Below, one piece after another: positions 10,731 through 24,700 of a stretch of 64,000 bases of DNA (within the stretch, counting starts at the first letter, position 1; every line of letters starts with the position of its first letter). Both the position numbers and the translations under genes were made by a program. Where the stretch lies: positions 241,501-305,500 of the forward strand of contig JAQGDQ010000209.1 of NCBI GenBank assembly GCA_030141605.1, given 5' to 3'. This DNA is from Tubiluchus corallicola (taxonomy: Eukaryota > Priapulida > Priapulimorpha > Priapulimorphida > Tubiluchidae). Below the pieces are notes generated by a model. The model searched no databases and was not told the DNA's origin. It saw only the letters and a list, made by a program, of their open reading frames with translations.

Positions 10731-11499
10731 GTGGTTAGATACATTCTCGGCTGTGATGGACTTTCTCGAAAGCAGGTACAGTCGTAGCAGTAACTGAGTT
10801 GTCTCAAAATAATTGTGCGCCGCAATCGGTGAAGGAACTGACAAAATTTTCTCCAGCGCATGCGCCTTTCAAGGAAGTTGCAAAATAGGTGTCATAATAT
10901 TTTGTGATTGTTGTAATGCGCTGAAGAAAGTTATTTTTCATCCTTCTTTTAAAATTTTCTTTGCAGATTTTCATCCTGCAAAGAACAAAAAGACGCTCGA
11001 CGCAGTATTTGGGTAATTAGAGGTGTTTTGCTTGGCACTTTATCCTCGCCGTTATGTGCATTCGTTAATGAAACCAAACCGGATTCCCAAATTAAGTTAA
11101 CTGGTAAAAATTAAATTTCTTTGGTAAATTACTTATTATGAAAGTTTATTTTTCTAGCTGTTGACTAGAATAATAACTTATGTGTGTGTGTGTATGGTGG
11201 TAATGTGCTAAGCAGTAAAATTAATAGGCTTATTCAACAGTCTTTGCTGTTTAATTTCAAAAACAAACTCAATACCCTGAATTCTTTAGTTTTGTAGTAC
11301 TTTTTTATAATGGATATTCTGAATTGAATTGAATTTATTTTCATGTACGTATAATGCGTGTGTATTGCATAACAAACGGTCAAATGTACAACCGGTATTT
11401 ACGGATATATACCTTTTCTCCAATAACATCGCATCGCATACTTAATGCTTATTTTACAAACGTCTTGGTGCTTGTCTGATTTCTGCTGAATAATTCTGA

Positions 11500-12730
11500 A
11501 ACTTGAAGGAATATCAAAGAAGAAGAATGTGAGAGTCTAGAAAATACAGAAAGAGATAGTGAGAAGAATTTTGAATAAAAATAAGCACTACGTATCAGAG
11601 CATGTTAGCAGAAACAGGTTCTTAGCCTATGAAAAAAATGGTCCTATTATAAAAAGGCAATGTTTTATTATTCACTGATGAACTCATGAAAATGGATTAG
11701 CATAACAAGTAGTAACTAAGCAAGAAAAAAAGAGCATATAAATATTGTTTGGAAATAACAGAGATTGTAGAAAGTTTTGGAATGAAAAACAAGATGGAGC
11801 AATTGAAAAATAGTGAAATTATTATTATTATTATAAATCTTTTATTTAGAAATTCATTCCAAAAGAAGCCCTCTGTTACAAATATTATTATATTATTATT
11901 ATTACAAATATTATAGATTATTAGTATACCTAATTAACACTTAATATTGTAGCTACAATATGAGTGGGTTAGCTTACATTTAAAAAGTTAGTTACAAGTA
12001 AATACATTTATTCACACACTCATAATTATATATATAAATAATTGTATGTATATACATACATACAACGCTTAAATAATGCAGATGACATATAACCGTGTTT
12101 GTGTCTATACGCGTATATAAAACACTTTGTAATAATCTTGTATGTAAACACATTGTGTGTATATAACTAAAATAATATTAATTACATATCTAAGCTACCA
12201 TGATAACATGATCACTAATTACTGACATCATAGTTTAGGGCTTTACGTACATTACATGTACTGACTTAAGCTCAAATTTTTACCATTATATACACAGTTT
12301 AATTTTTTTCCCACAATACTGTTTGTTCACTACAACTGCATACAATTAAGAAATCAGTTTGGAAAAGAGAAGTAAAAAAAGCTATAAACCCGGAAATGTT
12401 GCAAGAGCATAATCTAGAATACAGAAAATGATTTTAATCTAAGATTCCTTGATGAAGAGAAATATGAAAAACAATGTTCAGCATATTAGAGAGTGTGCAC
12501 TCGCTGATATTAAAAATATAATGAGAATCAAGTTAGGTATGATGGAGTTGAAGTGCAGTTTCAAAGATAATAAATGGGAAGATTTACTAAGTGTCCTAAG
12601 TGCAGAAATAAGAAAAATCTGAAGGCATAATTTAAATAAATATAGAGTTGGTATAGAGATAATTATGTGTGCTGAAATAGGTATTCTCTTAAGACTGGTA
12701 AGAGCATTTAAAGAAATCATGGAAGAGAGA
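11500..12730 (+). pseudogene. Degenerate LINE reverse-transcriptase 3' end
   Basis: Between about 12355 and 12730 the plus strand, with several stops and frameshifts, reads like the C-terminal end of a non-LTR retrotransposon polyprotein: a WKREVKKAI motif, LRFLDEEKYEKQ, then IKNIMRIKLGMMELKCSFK. The same motif order occurs in the LINE copy at 57204-57842. From 11500 to 11830 there are further Glu/Lys-rich fragments that may belong to the same element. It is broken and cannot encode a working protein. Confidence 0.55.
11817..11910. repeat. (ATT)n-rich simple sequence
   Basis: Two ATTATTATT runs within an AT-rich stretch. Confidence 0.7.
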
Positions 12731-13745
12731 TAAAATAGATAGTAGTTAGATAAAAAACATTAGAAGCTGGAAGCGTGACACTTGTATTCAGAACTGAGAA
12801 TTATAAAATAATGTCTGAAGAAAAGAAGTATAGCACTTCAGCTCTGCTCATCTTCGTAGTGTGAAGAGGTGCCAATGAACCACTGTATCCTGTTTGCATT
12901 TTCTCTTGTTTTTAAATCAAGTTCTGTCATTGTGAATTAAATTTATGTTCCCCCGGAAAAATATGTACCAGCATTTGAGCTTATTTCTTAAACTGTTCCC
13001 TGAACTGGCACTGTTGTGTGGTTAATAGGAGATGAGTCATAATTCAATTTGATTTATGTCGTGTCAGTTAAAACTTATCTGTAAAATAATGTCTGTTTAT
13101 CAGTTTCAATACAAAACTTCCAGTGTTAGGATTTAATGAGGGATGTGGAAATTAAACAATATTGTTAAGGTTAAAAACTTTCGCTAAGGTTAAAAGCTAT
13201 GACTTTAAAATAAGCTAAATTTTGACAATTTTCACTCTTATTGCCTGTGTTATCTTATGCCTCTGTGTGATCTAATAGTGAACATTGTTCTAATTTGGTA
13301 AATTATATAAAACATTAGTGTAAGAACAAATGAAGCATGGTGACTGCCTTATGCAGGTATTTTTGACTGAGAAGCAAAAGCAGGTTGAAGCACAAATGTA
13401 TACTAAGTGCTAAGAAACTCAAACTTGTAATTATATGTGTGATAAAGAAAATTTGTTTAAAATGACTGCACCAGATAGGATTTATCATCAGTACGTGTTA
13501 GCAACCAACTTAGCATCTATGAAATAGACTGACAAACTTGACAAAGGATATTTTGTAATTATAATAATTGTTACTGTAAAAACAAACAATGTACTATTGT
13601 ACTTACTTGTGCCTATTTTGTTAATTCAACAAGATTAATTTTTTTACATTTCTTTCCGTTCTATGTAATAATACAAAGCCTTCGGCTTTTCTATCTTGTC
13701 TGCATTCATAAAAGTTTTTATAGCAAATATTTTATAACAAAGGGG

Positions 13746-14838
13746 TAGGGATGCACTGAATATTCGGATCAGTGGATTTTCCCCCCAAATATCAGTATAA
13801 GATCCGGTCCAGTAAAACGTTTGGTGAACTTTCAGTATACCAAACTTACTATTTTAATAATTATCTCATTCAGCGAAAATTATATTAAACAAACCGAATA
13901 TTCCCCTATAATGCTTATAAAAATTTATGCAAAAAAGCTGATAGTAAACAGGGAACATGGAACTACAGTGGACAATTTGCTTTCAGTTTCAGTGTGATAA
14001 TTTGAAGAATGCAATGCCCCATTGATACATGAGTCAAGAAAATTTACTATCTGCTTTTATAAATATAGTCCAAGATTCTTTTATATTGAAAATGGTGCTA
14101 AGTAAGCGTAATTATTAAAAATTTGATATTTTTAGCTAATGTATTAATAAGTTAGTATACGAAATAATGTAGTAATAGTGTTAGCGTATAAATAATGATG
14201 TCTTGCGTTTAACATGGGATATACGCAGTAGCATGGCAGCGCTGTATTTGCTTATACACGTAAAAAAATCAATGAGAAATCGATTTAATAAGCAATTATA
14301 CTGTTGCAGTTTTGTTTAAATACTGTTTTTATTGGTTATGCAAAATAGTTTAAATCCCTTCTGAAAGAATCAGGGCTGCATTTAAAATACTTTTATAAAT
14401 AAATACTTTACTGTATTCAGTAACTTTACTACTTTGCAACTTTGCTACAAATACTTTGTAGTACTACTTTGCTACATAACTTATTACGTACTACATAACA
14501 TATTACATACTGTAGTATAACATACTACATTAAATACAAGCACACATTTAGTAAGCAGAACAATATTACACAGCTCACCAGTCACCACTAACTTAAAACG
14601 ATAAGACATAATAGAGTTTATAATTCTTCTCAGTTGGAAACTAAAGGAAAATTCTTTTCAGTTTCAATAAAAAGTTTGGTTCAGCTTCAGTCCGGTATTT
14701 TGATGTAACTTCGTATTTTATCCGGATTTTGGTTCTAAAGTATGGCTGATGATTTGGTTAAGTTTCAGTTCAGTGGAATCCAAGCATCAAAAAATCTGCT
14801 TCAGCGGTTGACGAAAATGTGCTTTTGGTGCATCCCTA
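13746..14838. mobile_element. hAT-type non-autonomous element, 1.09 kb
   Basis: Terminal inverted repeats TAGGGATGCAC at both ends, flanked by CAAAGGGG (13738-13745) and CAAAGGAA (14839-14846), 6 of 8 identical as expected for an aged 8-bp hAT duplication. The internal sequence near both ends contains CCGGAT/ATCCGG words. No intact transposase ORF. The TAGGGATGCACNGAATATTCGG-type end is typical of hAT families. Confidence 0.75.
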
Positions 14839-15647
14839 CAAAGGAATGCTTTCCAGTTAGCTATCTGTTTTTGCATACTCTTTGCAATAGTCAAATTCTA
14901 GCACGAAATGTGAAAATTATTTGTGTTAATCCAGTTTGAAGCATTCTTAAATTTTCTGGGCATTTTATTAAATTGGGTGCTTTTTAAGTACACAAGCTTT
15001 TTAGCTGCTTACTTGGCCAGTTAAAAAGGTTTCTTAACTTTAAGATGATGATCTTATTATCTATGTTTTCCATTTTGATAAATGGTAAGGGATCCTTAAA
15101 CTATAGTACTATGTACCATTGACTAGAGATGATTTATAATAAGATTGTTTTTCGTATGAAAATTCTGAGATGTTAGTAATGTTGGGTCAGATACTTGTTA
15201 ATCCCAGCAATTTGCTAACATGTTGTTCTTGATTGTGAGAAATTTGTGTGGCTCTTTATCTAGCACACAAAATGGCTTCTTTAACATGATTAATGCAATT
15301 GTATGCATAGTAATGGAAAAGAATTGTGTTACTGCTCACAATTTTCCATTTTCACTTATTTTTGCTTGCGTGAATGTGCAAACCAACAATATGTGTTATA
15401 ATAAGAATTCTTATAGTAACAACAGCTTTACTTTGAAATTGCAGAATCCACATTGCAAGACATTTTTTGTTAATTTCAGATTTAAAGCAAATCTTCGTCA
15501 AGTGTGAGTGTTCATTTTGAAAAAACTCGAGGATTCGCCCTGCTGCAAGCCATGTGATCAGGTTTCAGAATAGTACTACAGGGCTTTGCGGATGAAATGT
15601 CTACAGTCATTATTTATATGAAGGGATCTATTAATTAGCAACAACTG

Positions 15648-15711
15648 ATGGCATCTGCAAAAGCAGCGAAGCCACAAGGACAGTCTAGTTCTGGCTCTGA
15701 TACTAGTCCAG
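15648..15711 (+). CDS. PIP5K1: PIP5K exon 1
   Basis: 64 coding bases starting at ATG 15648, donor GTACAC, phase 1 out. It encodes a low-complexity Ala/Lys/Ser start ([18 protein letters not shown]). A TTAATTAG acceptor-like site lies 9 bases upstream, so the ATG may be in a second, internal exon with 5' UTR further upstream. Confidence 0.65.
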
Positions 15712-18700
15712 GTACACACCTTGTCTACATCAACTTTCAGAGAGATACAGGGACTAAATCATTTCTACCAGATTTTAACCAAAATTCTGTCACTGCCAGA
15801 TTACTTTTATTATGAATATTGGCTTTGTTGTATGAAAATGTTGTACGAAAAGGAAACAGCCTAAACTATTTAGTAGCACACCAATTACTATACTAAAGTA
15901 GCACACCAATTTAACACACTATTTTGGTTGATAACTTGACAGGTAATGACTTATTCAGTGCATTTCATTTGAAACAGTAAATAAAGAAAAATTTGGAACA
16001 ACTTTAATTTCAATGATTTATAGTGGCATGGCAGAACACTACTAACATGATCTGCTGCACTTTGTGTGCATATGTGCTGTTTTATCAAAACATTATCTGT
16101 AACACTCAGTCAAATATTGTTCTCGAGTATTGTGGTGTTTCTAACACTTTGACTAAAATTACTTTAAAAGCTTTATTAATTTAGTACGTTGTATTGCCAC
16201 CGTTCCAATATATATGAGTGCTAAGGCAGTTAGAAGTGTATGTGATATTGTTCTACTTGGGTGGTTTGTTCTTTCCTGTTTTGTAGTCTAATGACTGCAT
16301 TAAAACTTAACACTATGTCTAGCTTAGTAAATGCATAAGAGAACAATTTACGTTATATAGCTTGCTTTGCATTGCTTCGCATCTCACTATTTGCATGGCT
16401 CTGGTTGGCTAGCTATGCTGTTTTGCAAAGTAAACTTTTGAGAAGCTACTCTGTTTGTTTGTAACAACAACAATTACCTCTTGTAGGGCAAGCGGAACAA
16501 TTAAATGGGACATGACGTGTGCTTAGTTACCGAAATTAAGAAACGTGGTGCCTAGTCATTTAATTGATAGACGAGGTTTTATCTGCTATAACGCCCCTTT
16601 GCTAATTAGACCTGTATCATTGAGATAGGTAGTATAGCCTCCAAACAGTTTTGTGTAGCAAAATCTTGTACGAAAGGTTATTTTGCATAGAATTTTTGGG
16701 AAATTTGTAAAGCAAAATGTGATTTCATGTCACGTGAATTGTTCCCTGAGCGACAGTATGTCATTTTATATATTCAGTAGTTTACTTTTAATGTTGAGAC
16801 TATGAGACAAATGAAATAAATGGATTATGATTATGGTGCAAGGCAGAAATAAATTTATCTTGTTTTAACTATATTGTTATATCACTAGCAGTCAAACTTA
16901 TAGCTGTGTATAATTAACTAACTTAATCGCAATAATAAACATTTACTGTGGAAAAAAATTTTGAAACTGAAATGGTAATATAGTTCGGAATTCTTCTTAC
17001 GGCAACCGTTGTATAGTTCAGCTGTAGCCTATTAAACCTATGCTCATTAAAAATTTATAGCTAATATTTTAGTTCTTCACGAGCTGTCATAATGTTAGCG
17101 ATGTTGAGCATTTTATATTGATTAGCAGGCGCGTGAGATAAACTTGGCTAAGCGTGCCTTATCCTTTTGTAAAGCTCTGTTAAAGACCCAGGAATGTCAA
17201 AATCAATTTTTGAAGGCAATTTTAACAGGGCATCCTCTACTCTTGCTGATCTCATAAGTGTCATAAGTATCATTTAGGTTAAATTTAGTTGTTGAAGTTT
17301 GAGTAGGTTCAAATGAAAAAACATTTAACTAAATAGTTCCCCAAACGCAAGGTTTCATGAATTTCTGTTTATAGCTGTAAACTAATTCAACTGCTAATGT
17401 TAGCATCTGAATTTTTTCTTTCCTTCTTTGATTGTTTTCATTGTCAGGGAGAATACATGGTAGAATACATCTTCCTAGAGAATACTTGGTAGATTTCATG
17501 TGGCCATTTATGCTCATATCATTTATGAGAATGTCACTTAGTTTTTTAGGAAAATATATGTATACGTGGATAATAAAGACTTAAATTCTTCATATATTTC
17601 AAATTCCATATTAGCAGAAGATTTGGCTTTTCCTGTTATCAATTCTTTAATGATAAATTTATAACTTAAAGTATAACCTATTGCAAATGTGTTTTGTTTG
17701 TTGAAAGTGCACCAAAGTTTGCCCAGATTAACCGTCCAACAGTTTCTGGGCCTTTAGTTGCTTCAATAAATGCGCACATCAAATGTAAGGATTTTATTTG
17801 GCATAATTTTTTGTCAGTTATTCAAACTAAAGCTCCCTGTATGACTATGAGAGCTCTTCTTAATATGAGAGATATGTTAATTTAGGTAGGCCCATAGTAT
17901 CTGTACACATAGTAAACTAGACTTAATGAATGAAATTTGTGATAGCATATGTTGTCTATCATTTGAAAACTGGTCAGGGGCCCTGACAGACTTGGGTAGG
18001 ATCTAATACACGAAAATGTGTTTGTAATACAGAGTTTTCTTTGGGCCTAATTACTTGCCAGTCTGCATCACGGTAGAGACTCACTAAATATAACACTAAT
18101 GTTCTATGAACTAACATCTGCAAATTTTTATTTCAGTTATTTTTCTTTTTATTGACCTGCGAACTATATTTCCGAATTTGAAGTAATTGGTTTATTTTTC
18201 GTTAATTAAAATTTTTATGTCGAAATAGGCTTACTAAACTGAAAAGCTGAGTTTTTTTGGATTTGTAATTTGAGCAGTTTAGTTACCTTTTTAAGCAGTA
18301 TAGGTAAGTTTACTAGTTATTACTCACGTAGCTTTGTGTGCTAGCTGATTATTTTTATTTTCACTAAATACTTTTAGCTAATGAAGGTGCTGCATCAGCA
18401 AATGTGAAGCCAGTGTCCCCTTCGGGGGACACGGAAGGTTCTGGCAATGGCACAGAAAATAAAAGTAGTAACAACGATGGCAAGAACCAGCAAGCTAACA
18501 CTTTGGGTCAAGAAGGTAAAGTAGAGGGACGATTTCTTGTTTTCACAGTTTACAAGCATTCAATGAGGGAGGGGAATTATTGATTAAAAATTTGGCTATC
18601 GTGCAGATATTATGATGTCAAGTGAAACCTTGTTGACATAACATTGAGAAACTTTTCAGACTGAAATCTTATGTGGTCCAATGTGGGCAAGATGATCAAC

Positions 18701-21700
18701 ATGAAACTGGTAGAATCTGTGGATGCTACTGAAAAATAAAGTCATTAAATGAGAAATGCTTTATCGATACTACCCAGTGCATCGGCAGTGTGCATAAATT
18801 GTCTTCACAAGTGGCACATAATAGGATAGTAAACTTTCAGTTATATTGACTGGAATTTGTGAACACTGTTTTCTTAATCACTTCACTGTTGTGTGTATTG
18901 TGCAGTGCAGAGCCACTGTGATACAAAACTATTAATACACAATTGCAGTCATTGTAGCTATATTCTGCAACTTGAAATGGTGCATTTTAATTAAACATTT
19001 TTCATAACGTGATATGCTAACATTTTACCATTTTATAAAAAACATTATATGATTAAGTAGCAAATGAAGAAGCATATAATGCTTATACTTATGAAGGTGC
19101 TTATCAGCACTGCCATCAATTTTATTTTGTTTTATTTGATTTGCAAATAAAACAAAATAAAATTGATGGCAGTGCTGATTTATTTGATTTTCAAATAAAA
19201 CTGCTCAAGTTGAATTACTTTTCTGAATGTAAATCTTTGCACGTCTAGCCATACTTGATCCTAACTTGTTTGATACTAAAAAAAGTTGTACAAATGTAGT
19301 TTATAAGCCTTGTACATACAATTAAATTTTGTGAAAATATGATGTTTTTATTTGTGCACTAAGCATTAGAATATGTTAGCTAGTTGCTATTTTAACTCCA
19401 ATAAATGCCATTTGCAGAGGTTCTCTTGCCAAATTACAAAACAGAAACTTTTTATATAAATCTGAATGCCAGATAGGCGAGAGTGATTAGATCATTGTAA
19501 CTAATGACATCTTGTTTGGGCTTAAAACTAATGCCAATAATAACTTAATTTACTATATTAATATATAGCAAAGTAGCCCTAATTAACACTATTCTTACAG
19601 GAAAAGTAAGCTAGATGTTTGTATTTTGATTGTTTCGATATTATTTATTTATAACTTTTTTATTGTTGTGAATAATTTACAGATTACATAGGAGTATTTG
19701 AATAAATACCGCAAACGAATATCTTTTTTTAAATTTTTGCATGTCTGTGTCTATGAAATTTCTTTCATGACATAAATAGTCCATAAGAGAGTGGCTTACT
19801 GCACTGTCCAACACATTGCCATATTTAACTATGGCCTTTCATAGTGCTTGGGAGCATTTGCACGGGAGTAGCACAGTAGTCAGACTGAAAGTGTAAACAT
19901 GCTCATAATCTAAATTTGAATTTCATTTGATTGACTATGAATTGTTGTATGTTGTATTGTTTTAGGCTCAACAGCTAACAGGACACTAAAAAGCTATCCC
20001 AGCATGAGAAGTGAACGTAAGATAGGGCATCGACGAGTAGATGCCACAGGCCAGGTGTCATATAAAAAGGTACTGTGTAGGTTTTGTATTTATCTTAATA
20101 ACATGTTGCAACCAAATATCATAGATTGGCCATTATAAATGGTTAATAAACTCTACAGTCTAAGCAAAAAGTGGGACAATGAAAGATAGCAACATCTACG
20201 GCAAAGCAATTTTTAGGTTATGCCTAAAATTTGTGGTGCAGATTTAGTCTTAGATAATGATAATTTTCACTCCTACCATAGTTTTTGTATAATTATTCTC
20301 TTTCTGTAACATCAGTAAGTACTAGATTTTGCAAGAATTTTGGCACTAAATGTAACTTTATTATTTTTCATTACAATAGGTGGCCACGTCGCAAATTATG
20401 GAATCAATCCAATTGGGAATTCGAACTACTGTTAGCGGATTGTCTTCAAAGCCGGAGCGTGACTTACTTATGCAAGATTTCCAAGTCGTAGAAGCTGTCG
20501 ACTATCCTGCGTATGTGTTATCCTTTAGAAATTAAGTTGATATATTCATTCAATTGTTTATTACCGTAAACTTTTGCAAAATAAACTTCAAGGTGACGTT
20601 TACGACTTCACTTGCTCATGTCATTGTTTATTTACTCACTGAAAGCGTTGCTTGGTACTGTATGAATGTTTTTTACCTTTTACTTGAAGCCTCCCTGGTT
20701 GGTGCCACTTGCTGCTAACTCTGCTACACTATGCCAGAAATTATTGCATCGTGCCTTTTCTGCAACTTTGGCAATGACTTCCAGCAGGCAAAAAAATTTT
20801 GCAGTTTGTAATTTATAATACAAAGTTTCTGTGAACTGTGTACGAGTAGGCAAACCCCTTTTTTGGAGCTGTGTGTTACAAGCATGGGTGCTGGCTGTGT
20901 GTTTAAAGTGATAGATTGAAATTCCTTTGAGAGTGCAAATAGGTTAATACTTCAGTTGGCTAGGGCTTCTAGTGCTAAGTGAAATTTGCCATGTTAAGTG
21001 AGAAATAATGTTTTTTATTTCTGTAGAGAATTCACTTCAGGTGGGGACTGTGGAGCTTGGGAACTAATTTGCTTGTCATTATGGATCGACTAATAATCAA
21101 GAATGTTTGTTTGTCTTGCAGGTCTGGGATTGTCTGGCATTAATTACAAAAAAACTTATTATTTTTAATCTTACTGGCGAGATAAGCTAATTTACACTTT
21201 TGTTTAGTTAGTGAAGTATATGCCACGAATGCTCTGATTATTTTTTCAAACTTTACTCAATGTTTTCCAAATTCGTTTCATATGACTTCTAGTCCAAATG
21301 GCTGAGCCTAGCCGTCATCATGGGAGTTCAAATTTTCAAGTTTTATACGGCATTGCTTCTAACACAAGTTCTGTGCAATGAGGCAAGATTTAGGTTATAA
21401 AAATTTCAAGATGATTTTTTAGCTTTTTTTAAGCAAAGGGTTTCCTTGTGCCTTAACTTATAGTTACAACAGCTGGACCAAAATCAACTGCTACAAAATT
21501 ATCGACCGATGTTGGCAGTATCATAAGCATTAAACAATGTTGTGTGGCAGACAGTGTGTAAATTTATGTTTTGCACCAAGATTATATAATACTGGCTTGT
21601 TATGTATGTCTAGATTCACTCTCCTGCTGCTATAATTTTTAATTTATTTTTGTTATCACCATTTTTGTTCGTTTATGTTTCGCCTCGTTTCCCTTGTGCC

Positions 21701-24700
21701 TCGCAATTCAGCATTTCCGTGATGTTAACTTTAACTCTTTACTTTCTTTGTGCTCAAAGTTGCTGGTATAGTAGCTGCAGGCTGAGAGTTGCCGCAGCTG
21801 CTTCGCAGATATTGATTATGCCAGAATGAGCCGTATCACGTAAAACATTGCCTGTGCTTCTGAATAAAATACATACAATTGATTTTCAACATGCTTAAGC
21901 ATTGGCGTTCAAGTACTGAGGAAAATTTATTCTGGTTACAAAAATAGGTCAAGCAATTAACCCTCTCAGTACAGAGTTTTCTTCCCTAAAAGCTTTGCTG
22001 TATGTTTTCATTCATTTCATATCTATTCTTTAATACCTCAAAATGTAAATTTATCTAACTTATTCACGTGTGTAATGTATTACAAGATTGAAGAAGATAA
22101 TGTAATCCTATGAAACAAAGATTGTTGTTGTTTTTGCAAAAATTTCACTACATTTACATATCTGAATGTTCTTGTGCACATATTAGAATGTCCTCCTGTC
22201 ACATCCTCATACTTTCTGTGACTTGTTAACACTGAAGGCATTCAGTGGAAATGACAAATTTTCATTGATTAATGCTAGAAAAAGTCATAAAATTATTAGA
22301 TTTTCTGATGTTATTCCAGAGCCAAGTTCAACACCAAGAATGTTTTTGCATGTTTAGCTTGATCCAGATTAGCTTTTGTGTTTCTAGAGATAATGATGTG
22401 TAGGAAATTATGGGAACAAACTATTTCATAACCAACTTATTTATAATTGTCACTGTTGAAAATACTAGTTTCACTAAATTTAGCAAACCGTGTGAGCGTA
22501 AAGTTCTGTGCTTTTTGTTTATTATACCCAAACACCTGAACTTCTCATTTGAAGACATGTACATAATGGGTTCCAGTGTAGTTGCCAACGAAATAGTGTA
22601 GCTAAGTTCAGTCAGTGGCAGTAATGAATGTTATGTTATTTTTCAGCGAAGGCAGTAATTTGACTCCAGCACACAGAGGCAACGATTTTAGGTTCAAAAC
22701 ATATGCACCAATGGCATTCCGATACTTCAGGGCTTTGTTTGGCATTGCACCAGATGATTATCTGGCAAGTACTCAGTAATTCAACGATTTTATTACTAAT
22801 TCACAAATAATATTATTCCTTATTAGTAGTTGCTATTATACTGTCACTGTTTCTCTTTATACTGCCACCATTAAATATCAGGTATTTGAAATAAAAAATA
22901 CACTTGGGTCCAGCTTTCAGTCTGTAGCTTACAGTATAAGTACTGTATAAATTTTTTCTTGTCCTAGTTCCTACTAGTCACTTAATAAACTATTCACTTG
23001 TCGGGTCAAACTCAATTGATCTTGCCAGACTACTATGTTTGATCGGGTTCAGCAATAATTTGAAAATATAATGTGTTGATCTTCTCTGGCAAATGTTTGG
23101 CAGAGACTTAACCCTGCAAACTGGAGGTTTGTAGTTAGTGCTCCACAAACCGTTGCCCCATTGGTTCTTAGTAATTCTTGTACATAAATTCCCAAACTAC
23201 CTATGAATGTACCTTGAATAAAACTCGAAAATTAAACTTTAAAAAAGGTAGAATTACTTTTAGTCACATCGTTATTTGGAGGCAAATCGAGAATTTGCAT
23301 GTGAAGGCTTTCAAAACATAGATAGTTCAAGCATCACTGCTTGAAAAAGACAATATATATTAATTTTGATAAATTGGCTTTTCAGCAATGTCTTTCTCAG
23401 CATCTTGTCTTCCGACTTGCCTTAACTTGTAAGTTTTTGCCCATCTCGACCTGGTTAGACCCAGATTCAGTTTGGGAGTTAGTTCTTTGGATCCCTAGTT
23501 TCCACTGTTGTGGTTTGTGGCCAGTTTGGGAGATAAATTTTTACTTTGATAAACTCTTGCTGTAATTGTTCGAACCACAGAACATGCCCAAGTATGTTTT
23601 AAAAAAGTATCTCGTTGAAGACAAACTTTATTCTAACGTCCATTTTCCATACAAAATGCATTCTTGCAAATTCTGTGCCTTTAATTTGAGATGACAGAAA
23701 AGGCATATTTTTCAAGGTCCTGAAAATTATTGAGAAATTTTTATTTTGTTGTACAGATATCATTATGTAACAATCCTCTTCACGAATTGTCCAACCCTGG
23801 TGCTAGCGGCAGCGTGTTTTATATTTCTCAAGATGATGAATTCATTGTGAAGACTGTGCAGCATAAAGAGGCAGAGTTCTTACAGGAGTTACTGCCTGGA
23901 TATTATATGGTAAAGAGGACTATAGTAAATGATACTATATTGGAAAGTTGTTTAACGTCCGACTTAATAGTTTAATATAGTTAAGCACAAGTTAGCCAGT
24001 TAGAAACATGAGCTTTTTAAGATATGTAAACACGATTTTGAAGTTTGTGCCACTTGTGTTATTTTGATTTTGCCAAATATGTAGTGCTCTTATGGTTTGT
24101 TTTTCATTTTATCATTTTAGAAAAGCTTTTTCTTTTCCAATTTACATATTAATTAAAAGATGGCAAACTGGAAATTGGACTTATTTTTCACAAATAAGAG
24201 AGTGCTACATTATGCTAGAGCTGTTTAGACCACTGTTTTGATCATCTGTTAAGATTGTTTTCGAGCTAAAAAAGTAGTGTCAAGTATTTATATCATAATT
24301 TTGATAGTCTTTCTAATATGAGAGGTTTACCTCACTGAGATGTGATGGCTAGTTGACAACATGTTGCTTGTGCTTTGACATTGCTGCTAAACCTGTTCAA
24401 ATTCTCACTGATATTGTAACATTACGTACAATTTGTAGCTTTTTAGCATGCTTGGGCACGCTTAAAACTATTAAGTGGTTAAAATTGCCAGCAACCGATT
24501 CTGTCATGTAAAGGTGCGCCAGGCTGTGCCAGCACCTGGATTCAACACGACAAACAAAGTTTCAATGAAACTAAATCCAAACATGCATCATTAAAACAGA
24601 AAGCTTGTAATGAATGATTAAAGGCATCTAGGGTTTGTGAACAGCAAGTAAAACATATCTTTATTAAGCGTGAGTCATAAAACAAGAACTTAGTGTATTT

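Larger units (their letters stand above)
8935..15647. other. Intergenic region between ENO4-like and PIP5K
   Basis: No recognised conserved gene. It holds two minus-strand ORFs with coding-like composition (9191-9427 and 9760-9945), hAT elements at 10291-10730 and 13746-14838, an (ATT)n tract near 11817, and a decayed LINE 3' end around 12355-12730. The rest is AT-rich unique-looking sequence. Promoter elements of the PIP5K gene could not be identified. Confidence 0.5.

Noticed and set aside
12478..12720. 80-codon minus-strand hydrophobic ORF
   Set aside because: Antisense shadow of the decayed LINE; the plus strand shows reverse-transcriptase motifs.
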